Shown: positions 51,101 to 61,808, counted from the stretch's first letter. The stretch: 64,000 bases of DNA from Desmodesmus armatus (GCA_007449985.2 VIIQ02000577.1:124001-188000); one strand, 5' to 3'. The notes: generated by a model not told the origin, from the sequence alone. Made by a program: numbers and translations.

Positions 51101-54100
51101 CGAGGCTTTGGTCAGCGCAGGACACGCACGGTGAAAATAGCAGCCCCAGCTGTCTGGAAAAACATTTCCGAACCCACTGCATACCAGCAGGAGATCCGAA
51201 TGGCAGATGATCTACTCTCATGATGTTGCTGTGCAACTGTGCGCTGTGCTGCCGTATACTGCTGCCTGCCCTGTAGTTTGAGCTTTGACAGCCCCAACTT
51301 GGTCAGGACACTGCACTATGCTCGCACCAAGATCAATGCAGACAGTGCAGACCTGGTAAGGACACCTGCATGCTTTGCCATACCTGTCAAAACACACCTT
51401 GATATGCAGCCAAATCAGCTGTTCTGCAAGTGTCAAGTGTCTCTTTTGGTGCTCTGTTTCTAAGGGGCATGCTCAATGTGTGCTGGTCCGCCGTGTGTCA
51501 GAGAAGTTACACAGTGGCAACTTGCATGTGCATGATGGTGTACGGACAGCGTCAGAGACAGACCAGCACTGTTGATGGGCTGGGATGCTGCAACTGTTTT
51601 TCAATGCAGGGTGCCCCAGGCCAACCTGGTGGCAGCAGCCTGTTCATGCCGCAGGGGGCTGTGGGTGTCTTTGAGCTGCCGACAGACTGGGCAGTCGTCC
51701 AGCAGCAAGCACATGTAGAGGAGCCAGTCATTGACAAGTGAGTAGCCCGGCGTGAGTGGCCCACTAGCCTAGTAGGACAGCTTACTGGGTACCACAGGAA
51801 GTGCCAGAGCAGCAAAGAGCTCAGCACTAGCCAAGCGGCTCTGCAGGCGCCCGGCGGGCCAATGCTCTCACATCATCATTACACGTGTTTCCGGCCAGGT
51901 TCATTGCCCAAGCAGCAAGCTGCCAGCAGCAAATCGACCCTGGTGCAAGACAAGCAATACACCACCAGGCGACCAGTGACCTAGGACACTAGAAAGCCTG
52001 TGCCAGTTACGGCCACAACGCAGGCATACAAAGGGCATAAGAAGCAGCAGCGCTGAAACGGGCTGCTGCAGACCACCCCACACATGCTGCTATGTGGTTT
52101 CAAAACCAAATGCTCTCACATGACAGAACTTTTCCACATGACAGCACTTTGGGGGTGGGTCGCTGCGTGGGACAGCTGTCCGAAAGCACTTTGCACCTAA
52201 CAAAGCTGCGCTCATTGTATCATGTGCGCCACATGCTTGCAGGGAGACGTGGATTGTCATGGACTTGATGGACCGTGGCACGTTGGCATCTGCTGTGAGG
52301 CGGGGCGTGTTTGTCGCGGACAACCGCATCAGAGCTGTGAGTCCCAATTGCTGCGCATCAATAGCTCATGGGACCGTTGTTTCAGGCGTTGGACGCGTTG
52401 CCTGGCCCTGCGCAAGCTTGTCAGCGGCTGGCGCGTTGAGCAGAGAGGTGCAGAATACATCACTCCATGCCATTGTGGAAATTCATTCAGCGCACCCAGT
52501 AGAGTGTGGCACAACCTGGCATGTGCACTTGGCGCTCTGCTCACATGCCAAACATCTGCTCATGGCACAGGGGCTGTTGCTGCCAGTGACTCATGCAGCG
52601 GCTGTGTTCCTTTCCTCTTGCTGCTATTTTATTTCCTGTGTGCAGGCCATGTTGCTGCGGCGCCTTGCTGATGTGGCCTCTGGGTTGTGTTACCTGCACT
52701 CTCGCAACGTTTGCCATGGTGACCTCAAGTGCGAGAATGTGCTGCTGCGCACAGGTAGGCGGACCGTGAACCTGGCAAAAGCATCCGGGCATACGGTGGG
52801 TTGCAGTTGTGGCGCAATGACAGGTGACATCATGTGAACATGTGCAGTGCTTGAGCAGCACCACAGCTGCCAGCCGTAGTGTGGGACATGCCTCAATGTT
52901 GACATCGGAACAACTTACTTTTTGCTGTTGCAGAGCTGCAAGACCCGGATGGCATGATGGCAGCAGTGGCGGACTTTGGGCTGAGCAGGGCGCTGGCGCT
53001 GGGGCAGGTGAGCTTTCCTGTCGAGTGGCACCTGACGACTGACCTGCGCCGGCCGTCGGCTTGCTGCAGTGTCCTGGGTGCCAGGCCACTGTGCTGACGA
53101 GCGATAAATTGAGGATTGGCAGCTTGCTAGATTGCACGAACAAGCCTGCACTATAATGCCACACTGTGAGTCATGTACTGCAGCATGCCCCTTCTTGTCA
53201 CAATGCTGCATGCGTGGCCGCGACTGAGCAGCGGCTTTCACTGCTGCAGTGGCTTTTGTTTGATGACCTGCCCTCAGTCTTGTCGATATCTAGTGGTTGA
53301 CTGGGGTTGCTGTTGTTGCTGCTGTGCATGTAGTCTCATTTGAGTACGATGAAGTACGGCACTGTGACCCACCAGCCGCCAGAGCTGTTGGTTGCCGGCA
53401 AGCTCACGCCGCAGGCTGACATCTACTCCTTTGGCATCATGAGTGAGTTGGAAGCTGTAGGGTTGATGACGGCCTAAGAATTGACATGTCTGACTGCACA
53501 GCTGTATACGGTTCTGCAGAGCCTTTCTTGTCAGCAAATGCTTTGTCCTGTGTCTTGCTTCACTATCGTGCTTTGAATCAATTTGAGATTTGACAGGCCC
53601 TTATAGCATGTCTATCAAGTGCCTAACTTTGGCCAAAGAGGCACTGTTTGCTGAGTTACTCAACAGCTGCCGGCAGTAAGCTGCATTGCCGCCTTTGTTC
53701 TGTGCCTGTGCCTGCAGTGTGGGAAGTGGTCTCACAAAAACTGCCTTTTGCTGGCATGCACCATGGTAGGTACCTTGCAGGAACAGCCTATTCAGTGACA
53801 AGGACCACTTCAACACAACATGCATGCATATGTGGGCATGCAAAGCCGCAGGACGCACCGTGGCAAACACAGACACTGCAACCGCCGCAGTGCAAGCGGT
53901 TTGCAAGCAGTACCAACACCCCTGACCTGACAATGACATTCATCAGCAGCACTCAAATGCAACGATCAACAAATGCCATGGCTCCTCCCCTTATATACGG
54001 CTGGCATCTTCAGTGTTGCTCGAGGGCCTGGCTGCCTTGTGCCAGATGCCTCTGCCAGCCTGCGCCCCTCAAACACGCAATTTCGGCTATGTTGCTGCTG

Positions 54101-54723
54101 CAGGTGAAGTCATCCACAAGGTGGTCACTGCAGACCTGCGCCCAGGTGAGACACAACAGCGGCAGCGACAGAGAGTGTGTTCAACTTGTACAGCGGCCAA
54201 AGTGTTTGCCTTCCTGTGTCGACGTGGAGCTGGGCATATATGCTGCCGCAGTGACTGCAGTCACGACCATCCCCATCGTATTCCAAAGGCGCACCCCACA
54301 GTTTGTCGCACGAAAGGCAAGGAAGCTTAGGTCGCAGGCATGGCAAAGCCAACATGCATAATTAAGTCTGCTGGGGTGAACGCGTGCAGCATTCAAAGCA
54401 CATGCGCTGAATGACTACAACGCGGGTTGCACGGCTTTGCCGTGCCAAACACTGCATGCAAACTACTACAGGCAACAGTGACAGTGACTGTCAAAGTCAC
54501 AGTTACAGTTGTTGTCCCGGTCATTGTCCATTGGCATTGTGTTGTGTGCTGTTTGCTTGCAGGTCCTTGGCCGCCCCAGGTCAGCCAGTGCCTGCCCCTT
54601 GGCTATGTGCCCCTGGCTGAGGCCTGCTGGGCACGGCAGCGCACCAGCCGCCCCAGCGCTCAGGACGTGCTGAAGCAGCTGCTGCAGCTGCTGTCACAGG
54701 CAGAAGGCCAGCAGCAGCAGTAA
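33120..54723 (+). CDS. Receptor-like protein kinase with glycosylated ectodomain, 17 exons
   Basis: Exons: 33120-33290, 33520-34215, 34569-35235, 35576-36045, 36312-36449, 36770-36935, 37202-37299, 37541-37628, 51277-51355, 51610-51737, 52243-52336, 52646-52754, 52934-53007, 53334-53442, 53718-53765, 54104-54145, 54563-54723. The product is about 1112 residues. A signal peptide (VVAAAVLLFPRAADA) precedes two related ectodomain modules with many NxT/S sites (NNT, NIT, NCS, NAS), probably beta-helix-like. One membrane span (GALLLAGVAFCVAVA) precedes RKRKRR. Kinase motifs: P-loop GAGSFGRV, VAVKV (Lys), SREL (helix-C Glu), HGDLKCEN catalytic loop, DFGLSR, QPPELL, DIYSFGI. The catalytic loop is HGD rather than HRD, a non-RD form. 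The type looks TKL-like. Exon 2 needs one added base near 33860-33900 for the frame to close. Intron 8 (37629-51276) is 13.6 kb and contains the tandem array. Confidence 0.87.
37951..38639. mobile_element. TIR element copy 1 (MITE-like, 689 bp)
   Basis: The ends are CAGTGGGTTCGGAAATG and its reverse complement; the TIR is perfect for 21 bp. The minus strand holds an exon-like open stretch at 38108-38283 (acceptor AAAACAG, then 57 residues and a stop) with a basic GRKPKKQQKL segment, possibly a remnant of a transposase 3' end. No intact transposase is present, so the element is non-autonomous. The CAGTG end loosely fits hAT-type termini, but the 4-bp outer duplication does not fit the 8 bp usual for hAT, so the superfamily is open. 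Confidence 0.85.
38640..40458. repeat. Array spacer, copy 1 of 5 (1819 bp)
   Basis: Other copies are 41148-42966, 43656-45474, 46164-47982 and 48672-50490. It contains no TIR of its own. It starts ATGCGGGACC after the TIR element and ends GCGCCCAGAT before the next. It carries a gene-like set of exons on the plus strand (separate entry). Confidence 0.9.
38894..39991 (+). pseudogene. Gene-like fragment in the array spacer (three exons), copy 1
   Basis: Three segments with good splice sites agree in phase: 38894-39151 (acceptor CAAAG, donor GTAAGC), 39472-39556 (acceptor GCAAG, donor GTAAGT) and 39956-39991 (acceptor TGCAG, ending in TGA). The joined product reads like real protein (QELLESVTCLQRYG, APHIWEVLTRP, LNHKVTFPKGG), but I do not recognise it. 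No start was found, so it looks like a captured 3' gene fragment. It recurs at +2508, +5016, +7524 and +10032. Confidence is limited because the first acceptor is weak. Confidence 0.35.
40459..41147. mobile_element. TIR element copy 2
   Basis: Same TIRs and length as copy 1. Flanks are ...CAGAT on the left and ATGCG... on the right, that is, spacer ends rather than a target-site duplication. Confidence 0.88.
42967..43655. mobile_element. TIR element copy 3
   Basis: Offset 5016 from copy 1. Same internal flanks as copy 2. Confidence 0.88.
45475..46163. mobile_element. TIR element copy 4
   Basis: Offset 7524 from copy 1. Same internal flanks as copy 2. Confidence 0.88.
47983..48671. mobile_element. 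TIR element copy 5
   Basis: Offset 10032 from copy 1. Same internal flanks as copy 2. Confidence 0.88.
50491..51179. mobile_element. TIR element copy 6 (right end of array)
   Basis: Offset 12540 from copy 1. The left flank is spacer (CAGAT). The right flank is host intron starting CATACC, which matches the CATA left of copy 1. Confidence 0.88.
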
Positions 54724-54955
54724 ATCGGACAGGATTGGACAGCTTGACTGAGGCACTGACTATCATGGATCAACGGGAGCAGTCAGGCGATCGATTGGTG
54801 TTGAGTTCGGGACCGGGTTTTCTTCACCAGCTGATGGGAGCTGTTGGTCATGCCATGCCACACAGTGTGTGCATGATGTGATGCAGAGCACATGCAGGTG
54901 GAACCGTTCCGCCACAGTTGGAACTGCATGATACAGCACTGGCAGGGTGGATCGT

Positions 54956-54973
54956 ATCGATGATATCATCGAT
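54956..54973. repeat. Perfect 18-nt palindrome
   Basis: ATCGATGATATCATCGAT, followed by a further GATATCATGATATC inverted repeat. It lies about 230 bases after the kinase stop codon. Confidence 0.85.
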
Positions 54974-55629
54974 ATCATGATATGGATCCCTTGCTGTGAG
55001 GTAAATAGTGTGCCACACTGAGTGTGCGCCGCCCATTCTTTTCCCTAGGCATGCCTTGCCGGCAAGCTGCCAAGTTGTCAACAAGCCAGCATGTGTACAG
55101 TGTGTGCTATTTATGGTGTGTGCAGCAATGTGGTTACACGAATGAGCCTGGACACGGTGCAGTGCTTTGTCACGTGACTAGCTGTATACAGCCTTTTCTT
55201 GCTGTCAAATCAGTAAAATTTGGCAGAGCGGCTCCGTCGTATTGAGCATGTGACCCTGCCAGGCCACCGGGTGGCCTGTGTCTGATGTACATGCTGACAG
55301 TTTGAATTTGGCGGGGTTGGCATCTGCATCTATATCAAATGCGTGTAGAAGTCCTAGTAGGGCTAGATTGTTTGGTTGGCATGTTATATTCCATGCACAG
55401 CACTGTACATTGTTGCTGGCACTCGCTTTTGCGTGTTTTTGTTGGTATTAGTCCAGCCTGGATGATCGATGATCGGCAAAGTGTAACTTGGGCAATGCTT
55501 GACAAGGTCACTGAGCATGTGCAACATGCTTGAGGTGCAACAGCGATACGCATCTGCAACCTTGTGCCTGACTGGCTCGCTAAGCGGCTCCGCTCCTAGG
55601 CATCAGCACCTTGAGTCCTGCCAGGAGTT

Positions 55630-55821
55630 GAAGGGTAGGATCAATCAACACCCCTGCCATGGCGTGCACTGCTGACGCCACCGGCTGTCACGTTGCTGCT
55701 GCCAGGTGCAGCTCCTGCTGCGCCTACGGGCCTGCACTGATTAGCCAGGTTCGTGAACGTGAAGTGATACAGCAGTGTGGCCAGCACCACTAGCTGCTGG
55801 GGCTGCCCCAGGGTGAAGTCC
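55630..55821 (-). pseudogene. Possible isolated exon, minus strand
   Basis: On the minus strand a CTAG acceptor at 55822 opens a frame beginning DFTLGQPQQLVVLATLLYHF and ending in a stop about 60 codons later. Its composition is protein-like, but no partner exon was found upstream. It could be a gene relic. Not recognised. Confidence 0.2.
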
Positions 55822-56380
55822 TAGCCGGTGCGCACACCATCGTGCACAAGAATGTGCACGCGGCATATGCAGAAGTATCCAATGCTAGGTACACGCCAGG
55901 TACACCATCAGTTGTAGCACAGCGCAGCTGCATCTCCTACATGTTGATGTGTGTTGGGAACATAACAGCTGCCAGTGGAAGTGCAATGCTGGTAAGGCGA
56001 TGGCCAGACATGCATGGCTCACAGCATGAACCCGCCGGCTGCAGCTGCTGGTGACAGATGTTACACGCAAAGACACCCCATGGGCAGCAAGTTTGGTGCA
56101 GAGGTTCTAGTAATTACTTACGTAAGTTCAGCGCTGCCATGCGTGCAAGGGTGGACCAACGTGTTGAAAACTAAGCAAACACAGGGGCAAGTAACAAAAC
56201 ACCACCATATTCAGGTGCGCACACCTGCCGCTTGCTACTCGACCGGCTTCAGTCAGCATGCTGCGCGGCACCTCGCCAGTCCCGGTCATGCCAGAAAGGT
56301 TGTGCTTTTCTACTGCCACGTTTGGGGCCCCTCTGAAGGTATAACCACAGCAGCCGCAGAACCAGCAGCTGCTGCAGCCG

Positions 56381-56433
56381 GTGGTGGTGGTGGTGGTGGT
56401 GGTGGTGGTGGTGGAGGTGGTGGTGGTGGTGCT
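56381..56433. repeat. (GGT)n microsatellite
   Basis: About 17 GGT units with one GGA interruption. It creates spurious poly-Gly, poly-Val and poly-Pro frames. Confidence 0.9.
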
Positions 56434-57111
56434 GCCGCCGCTTGAGTGTGTGCTACCTCCGCAGCAGGCTGCGCAGGCAGCAGGGGACCCTGAAACGGCA
56501 TATCAAGATGAGTACGAGGTGCGCTCTACAAAATTCAACGTGTCTGTGGCCGCGCAAATGTTCCAGCGCTCAGTCAACTGAACCTTGGCGAACCATCGGT
56601 TTCAGTTACACTGGTAACTTGTCACAGCTGAAATTTCGTTGACGTTTTGAATCTTGCTGCAACCTCCTGTACTTGCACGGTCGTGCGTCGATCACGCCGA
56701 GGTACCGTGGTATGCCAAGCTGGGGGCGAGTGACACCTTCGTCAACGCCTTCATCGTAGTTCAGCATGTAGCCGTTTCGTCCCTCGAAGTGCATTAATTC
56801 AACCTTCCTATATTATCGTGGGCCACGCCTCGCCTCGAGAAGGCCTGTGTACAGAAACAACACAGTCTGTCTCACTCATAGCAAGCGGAGGTAGTCATGA
56901 CCTTCCTACAACACAACCGGCAACTCTTCAGAGGAACAAAAAGCCACTCAACAGAGCCAGCTCGTGCGATTAGGCTTGCACTTTGGGTCGAACAACACAC
57001 GCGCTCTCATGAGTGCGTTGATCAACGCATGCGCACTAACAAGTGTGGCAGAGTCGGACGCTCACGAGGTGAGCAAATAAACAGCGGTGGCTTCCAGAAC
57101 GCGTGTGTCAA

Positions 57112-57124
57112 ACCTATATATGAG
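57112..57124 (+). promoter_or_regulatory. TATA-like element upstream of the OleA-like gene
   Basis: CCTATATATGAG lies about 165 bases before the ATG at 57286, on the same strand. Position and sequence fit a core promoter; no other support. Confidence 0.35.
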
Positions 57125-57285
57125 ACCCTTTGGCCGATCGCAGCTCGACGGAATTTTTTTGACGGATAATCGGGCGGTTGCTTTCAGCGCCATCGTGGTC
57201 AGACCTAGCTCGCCACAAGCGTTTACAGCAGCCTGCTCACAATTAGCCTTTGCTGCTATACTGTTGGATGCAGGTGACGTGCAAG

Positions 57286-60243
57286 ATGGGCGCAGTCGAC
57301 GTGATGTCCACCTGCCAGAGGCCTCAGAGCTGGGGTGTTTTGGACATGCTTGCTGGTCTGCATACCAGCTGGTGGTGCACCAAACTGAGCTGGTGGATGT
57401 ACCTGGCGACAGCACCGTCCACGTCTCTCAAGTCAAGCAGCAGCAGTGCTGGTGTGGTTGCAGGTGAGTACCAGTATGTTTTGGGCCGGCTCAATGCAGC
57501 AGCCACCAGTGCTGCTGACCTGCAGGCCCTGCCCCTCATGCAGCAAACCTCTTTTTCCCTGTGATTTCAAGTTGGTGGCCTTGGCAAACCATGTCAGCAG
57601 GCAAGTGATGGAGCAAACCTTCGAGCTGCGGCCAGGCAGCAGCCCAGCTCAACAATTTATCTTATGTGACCTGCCATTGCAACTGCGCATTATACACGCA
57701 CACTATATTATACACGCACAATGATCCCTGCCATGTACCTGCCACGTTGCTGCTCCTACAGCACGCAAGGCTGCCGCCGCAGCAGCAAACGTCAAGGCAG
57801 ATGCAGAGTTTGAGGCCAAGCGGCCCGTTGACCCCGACACACCAGCAGCAAAACCTTGGAAGTTCTCCAATGTGTCCATCCACACCATTGAGCATGTGGT
57901 GCCACCTGTAGGTGAGTCAAACAGGAGGTCATCAAATTCTACACTGGCACAGCACACGCATCAACGCACATACGGTGTGCATAAGCCAGTGCATTGAGGG
58001 GGCCGCCACTCAGGGTGACGAAGGGCCATACTGTGAAGCACCATACTACCGTAGTACGGCATGCGTGTGTGCATTGCCTGTCCGACAAGGTCTGCATGAA
58101 TCACCCTTTGCAGTTGTGATCTGCAATATGACTCGAACCTTTGCTGCCCACCCGATAACCATCGGTGATATCCAGCTGCTGGCACCTGCGGGCCCGGATG
58201 AAGCTCCTACCAACCTGGCTCACTCCAATCACTAGCGGTGTCACGACACAAAGCTGCATGTACAGGCATCAGGTTCACTCTGGTGCTGTCCACCTCATTG
58301 CTTCCACTGCAGTGGTGTCAACTTCTCTGCTCCTCCCTGCTGTGTTCTCTACTTCTTCTTGACTGCAGTGGTGTCCACAAGGGAGACAATGGAGGCCCTG
58401 GGTTGGCGCCTGCGCATGGCAGGGGCTGAGCCAGATATCCTTGAGAAGATGACTGGCATCAAGGAGCGACGCATGTGGGAGAAGGGCACTACTGGTGTGC
58501 AGGTGTGTTGCTGCCACAGCACCAGTGGCACCAGGACAAATGGCGGCGTTGCGATCAGTGCAGTACCAAAAATGCTACATACCATGCATAGTGGTGTGTC
58601 ACAGGGCCAGCTGCATCACTTGCACCTGGCATGTGCGATCGGCCCTGCAAGCTGGGGGCGCTGATGTGGCCAGTGTCCTATGTGCTGACCGATCATATTG
58701 TGCAAGCACACCATAGCAGACCATTCGGCAGCTGTGCTGATGGATGTTAGCTACAGCTGGCTTGCCTCTGTCTTGCTTGCGTGTTCTTGCCCCCTTCTAG
58801 TCCTGCTCGCTGGCTTGCTGGTTTTTCCTGATGATGACGCTCCAAGAATCTTGTACTGCACTTTGAACTGTGCTGTATTCTGCGTCTCCCTCTCTTGCAA
58901 CAGGCCGCCACTTGGGCCTGCCGCAAGGCCATTGAGTCATCTGGTGTTGACCCCAACCGCATCGGCATCATCTGCAACACCTCTGTGTGGAGGGACTACC
59001 TGGAGCCTGGCATGGCAGTGTGCATCCACCACGAGCTGGGCCTGCCTGCCAGTTGCATCAACTTGGACGTCACCAACGCATGTGTGGGCATGGCCAACGG
59101 CATGCTGACCGTTGCGTCCATGATCGAGGCTGGCGTGGTGGACTATGCGCTGGTTGTGGACGCAGAGTGCGCTGAGGTAGGCCGAGTGCACGGATGTGTT
59201 CATTGCATGACATGGCTGGGTTGGTGCGTTGCGTCATTGACAAAGGGGATGCTTGGCGCGGCTGGCTCAACTTGCCACAGGGGTGCTGGATATGCAAACA
59301 CCAACATGGAAGGCACCAGGATGTTGCAAATTTGTTGACATTGCCATACCTAGCTGCAAAGCCTGGCCAGGTTTCCATCATAAGATGCAGTATTGTTGCT
59401 CTCCTCCTGGTGGTGCTGGCGTCAGTCATGAATTTCTCAGGCACTGCGACGGCAGTTACTGTGCATGCCGCTGTCTTCAAACTCCTTCTGGCGCTGTAAG
59501 TGGGTGGCAGCAACAAGCATAGTCAGCCAACGCAGCTGCAGGGTCAGCACGACGCACAGCCGCAGCTCTTGTTCTCCTCACCTCAACCTTTCACTGGATT
59601 CATGACATCACTCCCTGCCATGCCTCATGCGTGTGCGCACCACCAACTTCCCAAATACAATGCCGCACTACCCTACCTACCCCAACAGGAGCTGTATGAG
59701 GTCACCATGAAACGGATGTGCAGCACCCTCAACCTACAGGAGCTCCGTAACCAGCTGGCCACCCTCACCCTTGGCTCTGGCAGCGTGGCCACAATCCTAT
59801 GCCGCAGTGACCTCGCACCTCCTGGCCGCAACCACCGCCTGACGGGCGGCGTCATGCGCTGCGCACCTTACGCGCGCGACCTGTGCACTGCCCGGTATGA
59901 CCGCATGGACACAGACACGACCCTGGTGCTGCACGGTGCTCTGGTTGTGAAGCAGGCCTTTGGAGTAGCAGTGCGGGAGCTGGGCTTGACCCCAGACAAC
60001 ATTGATGTTGTGGTGCCCCACCAGGTCAGTAACAAGGTGCACAGGCTGGCTGCTGCCTACTGTGGAGTGGATATCAACAAGCTGCTGACCATCTACCCCT
60101 ACATGGGCAACAACGGCCCAGCCAGCATTGGCATTGCGATGTCCATAGCTGAGAAGGAGGGTCGCTTCAAAGAGGGTATGCGGGTGGCCATTTGTGCCGT
60201 CGGCAGCGGCATCAACTGCATCTGGGCTGAGGTCATATGGTAG
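57286..60243 (+). CDS. OleA/KAS III-like thiolase-fold condensing enzyme, 5 exons
   Basis: Exons 57286-57463, 57762-57911, 58369-58502, 58904-59176 and 59689-60243 join in phase to 429 residues. The family joins acyl thioesters by Claisen condensation: FabH uses acetyl-CoA plus malonyl-ACP in plastid fatty-acid synthesis, OleA two long acyl-CoAs. Visible motifs are LEKMTGIKERR, NTSVWRDYLEP (Glu188), VTNACVGMANG (catalytic Cys214), VVVPHQVSNK (His356) and YMGNNGPAS (Asn386). The spacings Glu-Cys 26, Cys-His 142 and His-Asn 30 equal those of Xanthomonas OleA (Glu117, Cys143, His285, Asn315), and the Glu is absent from typical FabH. The N-terminal 100 residues are an extension with a Trp/Leu-rich segment and an Ala/Lys-rich linker, perhaps a targeting or membrane signal. 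The start at 57286 could be preceded by another exon. No oleB, oleC or oleD partners are adjacent. Confidence 0.85.
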
Positions 60244-60560
60244 TGTTTTGTCAGTACAGCAGCTGGTATTTGTTCTGCCCTGGGGTTCAGCCCAGCTCAC
60301 TACTGCTGTGTAGTGTATCTTCTCGGCAGTGATATCATCATGTCATGACAGCTGATTGAACGTGACAGCGCGGCTGCATTAGGTGTTGTGTGCCAGCCTG
60401 TTGTGATGCTTGCTGCTGGCTTGTGTGGGCTGAGGTCATATGGTAGTGTGGACGCAGTACTGTCGAGTTGCTAACTCAGCAGATCTGATCTGTTAGAGTG
60501 CGGCTGTGTTGGGGGTTGTGTGCCCAGCCTGGCTGGATGCTTTTTGAGGGCTGTTGTGTG
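60224..60560. repeat. Diverged duplication of the OleA-like gene 3' end
   Basis: TGGGCTGAGGTCATATGGTAGTG, covering the last codons and stop (from 60224), recurs at 60428. It is followed in both places by related GCGGCTG...GTTGTGTGCC(C)AGCCTG segments (about 60372 and 60502). The offset is about 130-205 bases because of indels. Probably an old local tandem duplication in the 3' untranslated region. Confidence 0.6.
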
Positions 60561-61162
60561 CTAGCCAGCCTGTGGGCCGCGCGGATAATGAGACTGCAGC
60601 AGCCCTCACACTCATCATGGAGGCATCCCATGTACAAGTGTTGTAGAAGCTGCCGTGGATGTGTTGCGGGTCATGTCCCAACGGCAGTGATGTGGCTGTA
60701 TGTGTGCCTTGAGAGTTGTATGTGGCACGTTTGCAGGTAGCGGTGCATTAGCCAGCTTGTGAGAGGTGTGCGCTCACAGCAATTGACTGATTACGGCGGA
60801 AGTGGTTCCCCAGCAGGCCACTTGCAAGTGCAAGGCATTTGCCTGTCATGTCGGTTCAAGCAGTGCGGCTGACATCCTGTCGTGCAAGCAGTCGGGTGTA
60901 GTCATAGGACATGGTGCCGCAGATCCTGTGCTGTGCATGTGCTTGCGTGTGCCATACAGAACTGTGCTCTGCGTGCCGGCCGGTCATGCAGCATCACTTT
61001 GAAGAAGTGAGTAGCTTATGGCTTGCCGGCCCAGCCCATATGGTCCCCTGCATTTGTCAACGTCAGTGTGGCTGGTTGCAGTTCCCAGGCTGGCTCAATC
61101 TCATGTCTTGGGCTGCCATCCCGAGTAGTACTCTGCATGCATACATGTGCGGTCTTTGGTTT

Positions 61163-61308
61163 AATTGAGGTTTGATTGAGTTCATTAAGGTGTTGTTTGA
61201 TAGAAGTTTGATTGAGGTTTATTGAGGTTTAAGTAAGGTTTGATTCAGGTATCGTTTGATGGAAGTTTGATTCAGGCTTATTCGAGGTTTCATTGTGGTT
61301 TGATTGTG
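61163..61308. repeat. Degenerate tandem repeats, GAGGTTTGATT type
   Basis: About ten related units of 11-22 bases (GAGGTTTGATT, GAAGTTTGATTGAGG, GAGGTTTATT and variants) follow one another. Confidence 0.75.
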
Positions 61309-61772
61309 CGCACGCACTTGGTGTGCTTGTTGATTTGATTTGGTGGGTATCCATGCTGCTGTGTCTCAGGCAGCACCTGGAGGCACTAAAGCACTGCCTT
61401 TGGGTGCCGCTAGCACCCTGCAGCCATGCTATTGTCCTGCTGACTGTGCACGCATACTGCAGTAGCGCACTGCTTGTTTACGCTTACCGCCAGGGTGCAC
61501 TGCCTGTGCACGCATGAGCTGCAGCTGTGGGGCAATGCACTCAGTGCTAGGTCATTTTGTTCTGCACAGGGACAGACTTTGGGTTGTGCACCTAATTGTA
61601 TTGGTCGCTGTATACTTGCGCCGTACCTGGGTGGCACCCTGCGAAGTCGCCGCAGAGCGCTGTTTGCCGCTGGTTTGAGACATGGACGGCTCACTTTGAT
61701 TGAGGAGTGTTGCCTATTTGCAAAGCCATATCAGTGCATACATGTGAGGATGTTTTGTGTGTGTGTCACACA

Positions 61773-61774
<2 letters not shown>

Positions 61775-61807
<33 letters not shown>
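61775..61807. repeat. (GT)n microsatellite
   Basis: About 16 GT units, followed by GGAGG and a run of about 10 G. Confidence 0.9.

Positions 61808-61808
<1 letters not shown>

Larger units (their letters stand above)
37951..51179. repeat. 13.2-kb tandem array, period 2508 bp, in receptor-kinase intron 8
   Basis: The block is exactly 5 x 2508 + 689 bases: six 689-bp TIR elements alternating with five 1819-bp spacers. Copies translate identically in every frame examined, so divergence is nil or nearly nil. The array begins 323 bases after the exon 8 donor and ends 97 bases before the exon 9 start. CATA flanks it on both outer sides (37947-37950 and 51180-51183). Confidence 0.95.
54724..57285. 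other. Intergenic region, receptor kinase to OleA-like gene
   Basis: No complete gene recognised. It holds the kinase 3' region, an 18-nt palindrome (54956-54973), a possible minus-strand exon (55630-55821), a GGT microsatellite (56381-56433) and a TATA-like element near 57114. Confidence 0.4.

Noticed and set aside
37951..51179. CRISPR-like or rDNA-like array
   Set aside because: Units are 2508 bp with TIR elements, spacers are identical rather than unique, and no rRNA motif is present.
56381..56433. Poly-Gly or poly-Pro protein
   Set aside because: The frames exist only because of the GGT microsatellite and have no coding context.
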